Assembly (NCBI GenBank): GCA_934489015.1
Contig: CAKSSN010000002.1
Location: forward strand, 186,001-250,000
DNA from: an uncultured Clostridia bacterium
GTDB taxonomy: Bacteria; Bacillota; Clostridia; UBA1381
DNA: 64,000 nt
Reading direction: 5' to 3'
Under the pieces are notes generated by a model. The model searched no databases, was not told the origin of the DNA, and saw only the letters and a list, made by a program, of their open reading frames with translations. Made by a program: the position numbers and the translations under genes. This document shows positions 61,256 through 64,000 of this stretch, piece by piece; positions within the stretch are counted from its first letter, which is position 1; every line of letters begins with the position of its first letter.

Positions 61256-63804
61256 TTTTTATTTATAAGAATTTTAATTCCTTTTACAAGCTGAATTGCA
61301 AGCATTGAGCAAAAGCTCAGCAAAAATGCGGCTATATAATTTACATTCGTCAGCTCCGCCGTTTTAAACATTTCTTTAAGCACCGGGACAAAATTAACCG
61401 CCGCAAGCAAAATCATGCCTATCGCAAACGCACCTAAGCCTGCCGGATTGTCAAACATTCTTTTCGTAAACAAAACAGGCTTTTTCCTCTTGCAGCTGAA
61501 GCCGTGAAAGAGCCTTGAAGCACAAAGCGTTGTAAACGCCATTGTTGCCGCAGCTTCGGCGCTTTGCTTAAGTCCCATATAAAAGGCTATTGTAACAAAA
61601 ACGGCAATTATAAGCCCATAGCCGAACATTTCCGAAAGAAACGCCTTGTTTATAAACGAATCGTCGGATTTTCTCGGCTTTTCATGCATAACATCATCGG
61701 TATACTTTTCAACTCCGAGCGCTATTGCCGGCAGTGAATCCGTCAGAAGATTTATAAAAAGCAAATGTATCGGCGCAAACGGAACGGGCAAACTGAATAT
61801 CAGGTTATAAAGCACAACGGCAATTGCCGCAAAGTTTCCCGAAAGCAAAAACAATACGGCTTTTTTAATGTTTTCATAAATGTTTCTTCCGCTTCTTACG
61901 GCCTTAACTATAGTTGCAAAATTATCGTCCGTAAGGATAATTCCAGCCGCTTCTTTTGAAACCTCAGTACCCGTTATTCCCATCGCAACGCCAATATCCG
62001 CCTGCTTAAGAGCCGGAGCGTCGTTTACTCCGTCGCCCGTCATTGCAACGTTTATGCCGTTTGCCTGCCATGCCTTTACAATGCGGATTTTATGTTCCGG
62101 CGTAACGCGCGCATAAACCGAAACGTCGCGTACAAAGTCTTTAAGCTCCGCGTCCGATAATTTATCAAGCTCACGTCCCTCAACGGCTCTTTTGCCGCCG
62201 GATAATATTCCGACCTCGCGCGCTATTGCCGACGCTGTTGAAATATGGTCACCCGTAATCATAACCGGCATAATACCTGCCGATTTACATTCTTCTACCG
62301 CCTGCTTTGCTTCCTCACGCGGCGGATCCATCATAGCGACAAGACCGAGAAATTCAAGATTATTTTCATCATCTGATGATATTTTCTCGTCCGGACAGGC
62401 TTTATATGCAAATGCAAGCGTTCTCGCTCCGCTTTTCGCCATTTCGTCAGCCGCGTCAAGCACTTCTCCTTTTTTCTCATCGGGCAGATTAAATCTGTTT
62501 ATAAGCACATCAACCGCGCCCTTTGTATATATATTTCTTCCGCACAGAACAGACATTCTTTTACGCTCCGAGCTGAACGGAATTTCAGATACTCTTGCAT
62601 TTTCAAGTCTTATTTTTTCAATGTCATATCCCTTTGCCGCTGCAAATTCCAAAAGCGCCGTTTCGGTCGGATCACCCACCTGCTCTTCCTTTGAAAACGC
62701 AGCGTCATTACATAAAACCATTGCTTCAATAAGACGGCTTTCTCCCGTAAAATCCTCTCTTGAAATAAATCCTCCGCCGGTATAAACGCTTCTTACGGTC
62801 ATTTTATTCTGAGTTATCGTTCCTGTTTTATCGGAGCATATAACTGCAATGCTGCCCAAGCCCTCAACAGCATAAAGCTTTTTAACAATTGCATTTTCTC
62901 TTGACATTTTCTGTGTGCCGAACGAAAGCACTATTGTTACAATCGAGCCGAGCGCCTCCGGTATAGCCGCAACCGCAAGAGCAATCGCAAACATGAGCGA
63001 ATCGAGTATGCCACTGCCCTTTATTATGCCAAGCGCAAATACAACGGCTGATATTACCATTATTATAACGGATAATTTCTTGCCAAAATCATCAAGAGTT
63101 CTTTGAAGCGGCGTTCTTCTTTCGGAAGCGCTTGAAATAAGAGCAGCTATCTTTCCGACCTCTGTTTCCATACCCGTCTGCGTTACAACCGCACAGGCTC
63201 TGCCGGCTGATGCAAACGAGCCGGAATAAACCATGTTCACACGGTCTGCAAGCGGACAGTCCGTCAAAATTTCACATTCGGATTTTTCAACCTCTGTGCT
63301 CTCACCCGTGAGCGCGGATTCGTTTACTCTCAAATCGGCGCACTCCGTAATTCTTCCGTCGGCACAAATTTTATCTCCGGCTTCAATGCACATAACATCT
63401 CCGCACACAAGCTCATCTGCGCCTATAACGGTTTTTCTGCCGCCGCGAATAACCGTAACTTCCGCAGACGCAAGCTTTTTAAGACCGTTTAGCGATTTTT
63501 CCGCTTTAACCGTCTGAACCGTTCCCAAAACGGAATTCATTGTTATAACAAACAGTATAACCGCGCAGCTTTCAACGTCCCTCATAAACGCCGAAATCAC
63601 CGCCGCAATAATAAGGATAATAACAAGTAAATCCTTAAACTGCTCTAAAAATATTTTCCAGACAGGCTCTTTTTTCTTTTCCTCAAGCTTGTTTTCGCCG
63701 TATTTTTCGCGGTTTTTCCCGACCGCTTCGGCAGTAAGCCCGTCAGATGAGCTGCCAAAGCGCTCATAAACCTCGCCGACAGATGATTTGTAGCTTTCTT
63801 TCAT
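61252..63804 (-). CDS. Calcium-type P-type ATPase (P2A/P2B)
   Basis: 850 residues. N-terminal cation-ATPase domain (VGEVYERFGSSSDGLTAEAV), actuator domain with NESALTGEST (TGES), membrane IPEALGSIVTIVLSFGTQKM, phosphorylation motif CSDKTGTITQNKMT, nucleotide-binding KGAVDVLINRF, hinge TGDGVNDAPALKQADIGVAM and a C-terminal Cation_ATPase_C with NLLTDSLPAIALGVEKY. Exports Ca2+ (possibly Mn2+) from the cytoplasm. The IPEAL pattern follows bacterial Ca-ATPases of the Listeria LMCA1 kind. Leader element C lies 30 bp upstream. Confidence 0.93.
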   Translation of the reverse strand: MKESYKSSVGEVYERFGSSSDGLTAEAVGKNREKYGENKLEEKKKEPVWKIFLEQFKDLLVIILIIAAVISAFMRDVESCAVILFVITMNSVLGTVQTVKAEKSLNGLKKLASAEVTVIRGGRKTVIGADELVCGDVMCIEAGDKICADGRITECADLRVNESALTGESTEVEKSECEILTDCPLADRVNMVYSGSFASAGRACAVVTQTGMETEVGKIAALISSASERRTPLQRTLDDFGKKLSVIIMVISAVVFALGIIKGSGILDSLMFAIALAVAAIPEALGSIVTIVLSFGTQKMSRENAIVKKLYAVEGLGSIAVICSDKTGTITQNKMTVRSVYTGGGFISREDFTGESRLIEAMVLCNDAAFSKEEQVGDPTETALLEFAAAKGYDIEKIRLENARVSEIPFSSERKRMSVLCGRNIYTKGAVDVLINRFNLPDEKKGEVLDAADEMAKSGARTLAFAYKACPDEKISSDDENNLEFLGLVAMMDPPREEAKQAVEECKSAGIMPVMITGDHISTASAIAREVGILSGGKRAVEGRELDKLSDAELKDFVRDVSVYARVTPEHKIRIVKAWQANGINVAMTGDGVNDAPALKQADIGVAMGITGTEVSKEAAGIILTDDNFATIVKAVRSGRNIYENIKKAVLFLLSGNFAAIAVVLYNLIFSLPVPFAPIHLLFINLLTDSLPAIALGVEKYTDDVMHEKPRKSDDSFINKAFLSEMFGYGLIIAVFVTIAFYMGLKQSAEAAATMAFTTLCASRLFHGFSCKRKKPVLFTKRMFDNPAGLGAFAIGMILLAAVNFVPVLKEMFKTAELTNVNYIAAFLLSFCSMLAIQLVKGIKILINKN

Positions 63805-63833
63805 TTTATAACCATTCCTTTCCCTGCTAAACT

Positions 63834-63939
63834 AAGTTTGAAAGAAAATTGTTCAGTGTGCTGTCTTGAAGTGAGTGGTGCTGTACGTTGGTACCGCCCC
63901 GAACAAAAGGCAGCGCAATGGGCGATTTTATTCAAACTT
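63834..63939 (-). repeat. Dispersed leader element, shortened copy C
   Basis: 106 bp; both terminal inverted repeats are intact (AAGTTTGAAAGAAAATTG at 63834 and inverted AAGTTTGAATAAAATC ending at 63939), whereas the inner hairpin region of copies A and B is largely missing. Lies in the leader of the P-type ATPase gene. The ribosome-site-like block GGAAAGGAATGGTT occurs on both sides of it. From 63960 to the window end I see nothing assignable. Confidence 0.7.
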
Positions 63940-64000
63940 AAAACCATTCCTTTCCATGCTGTGTGTGCTCTTTCTAAAGACCATTCAATGCATTAAAAAA

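Noticed and set aside
1..64000. Prophage, CRISPR, integron or conjugative element
   Set aside because: No integrase, transposase, capsid, repeat-spacer array or tra-like gene was found; the only repeats are the leader elements and protein-internal domains.

Overview
The window looks like part of the chromosome of an anaerobic, probably spore-forming member of the Clostridia (Bacillota). The evidence is a YunB-type sporulation protein, a T-box-controlled threonyl-tRNA synthetase, S-layer-homology (SLH) surface proteins, an NfnAB-type flavin/iron-sulfur pair, a YesM/YesN two-component pair, strong AGGAGG-type ribosome binding sites and TTGACA/TATAAT promoters. The wealth of pectin- and rhamnoside-type enzymes plus SLH proteins fits a gut glycan specialist (Monoglobus-like bacteria come to mind), but the genus is a guess. 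No rRNA, tRNA, phage, transposase gene or CRISPR array was seen.

Left part (1-9.9 kb): the end of a cell-wall amidase gene and queA lie on the plus strand. An 0.8-kb gene-free stretch follows that carries three orphan small transcription units: one of about 250 nt on plus and two related short ones on minus. Then a minus-strand housekeeping run: yunB, ligA, an M20 peptidase and a DUF6873-like protein, and separately thrS with its T-box leader.

Centre (9.9-48.1 kb): about 38 kb of 21 consecutive minus-strand genes form a glycan-utilization locus. Transcription starts at a clear promoter in front of the response regulator and histidine kinase (48.1-45.2 kb). It then passes through a heparinase II/III-like lyase, one lipoprotein-type binding protein, two secreted InlB-repeat proteins, two ABC permeases, a second binding protein, two secreted beta-helix proteins, two SLH proteins and finally a block of enzymes without signal peptides: GH78, two SGNH esterases, an RpiB-like isomerase, GH28, a GH106-like protein, GH125 and GH127. 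The inferred flow is: surface proteins bind and cut a rhamnose/uronate-rich, acetylated, arabinose-decorated polysaccharide; binding proteins and permeases import oligomers (the ATPase must be encoded elsewhere); cytoplasmic enzymes finish the job.

Right part (48.4-64 kb): NfnA/NfnB, an SLH-anchored phosphodiester glycosidase, then on plus MATE transporter - HAD phosphatase - RodA. Convergent to these on minus are an unusual sugar kinase-AraC fusion, a flavin-type small protein, a glutamate-cysteine-ligase/ATP-grasp fusion and a calcium-type P-ATPase.

A dispersed family of about 90-170 bp elements with terminal inverted repeats and at least one compensated stem sits 30-43 bp upstream of four start codons, always in the same orientation. 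This family, the small-RNA cluster and the two enzyme fusions are the most unusual things here.
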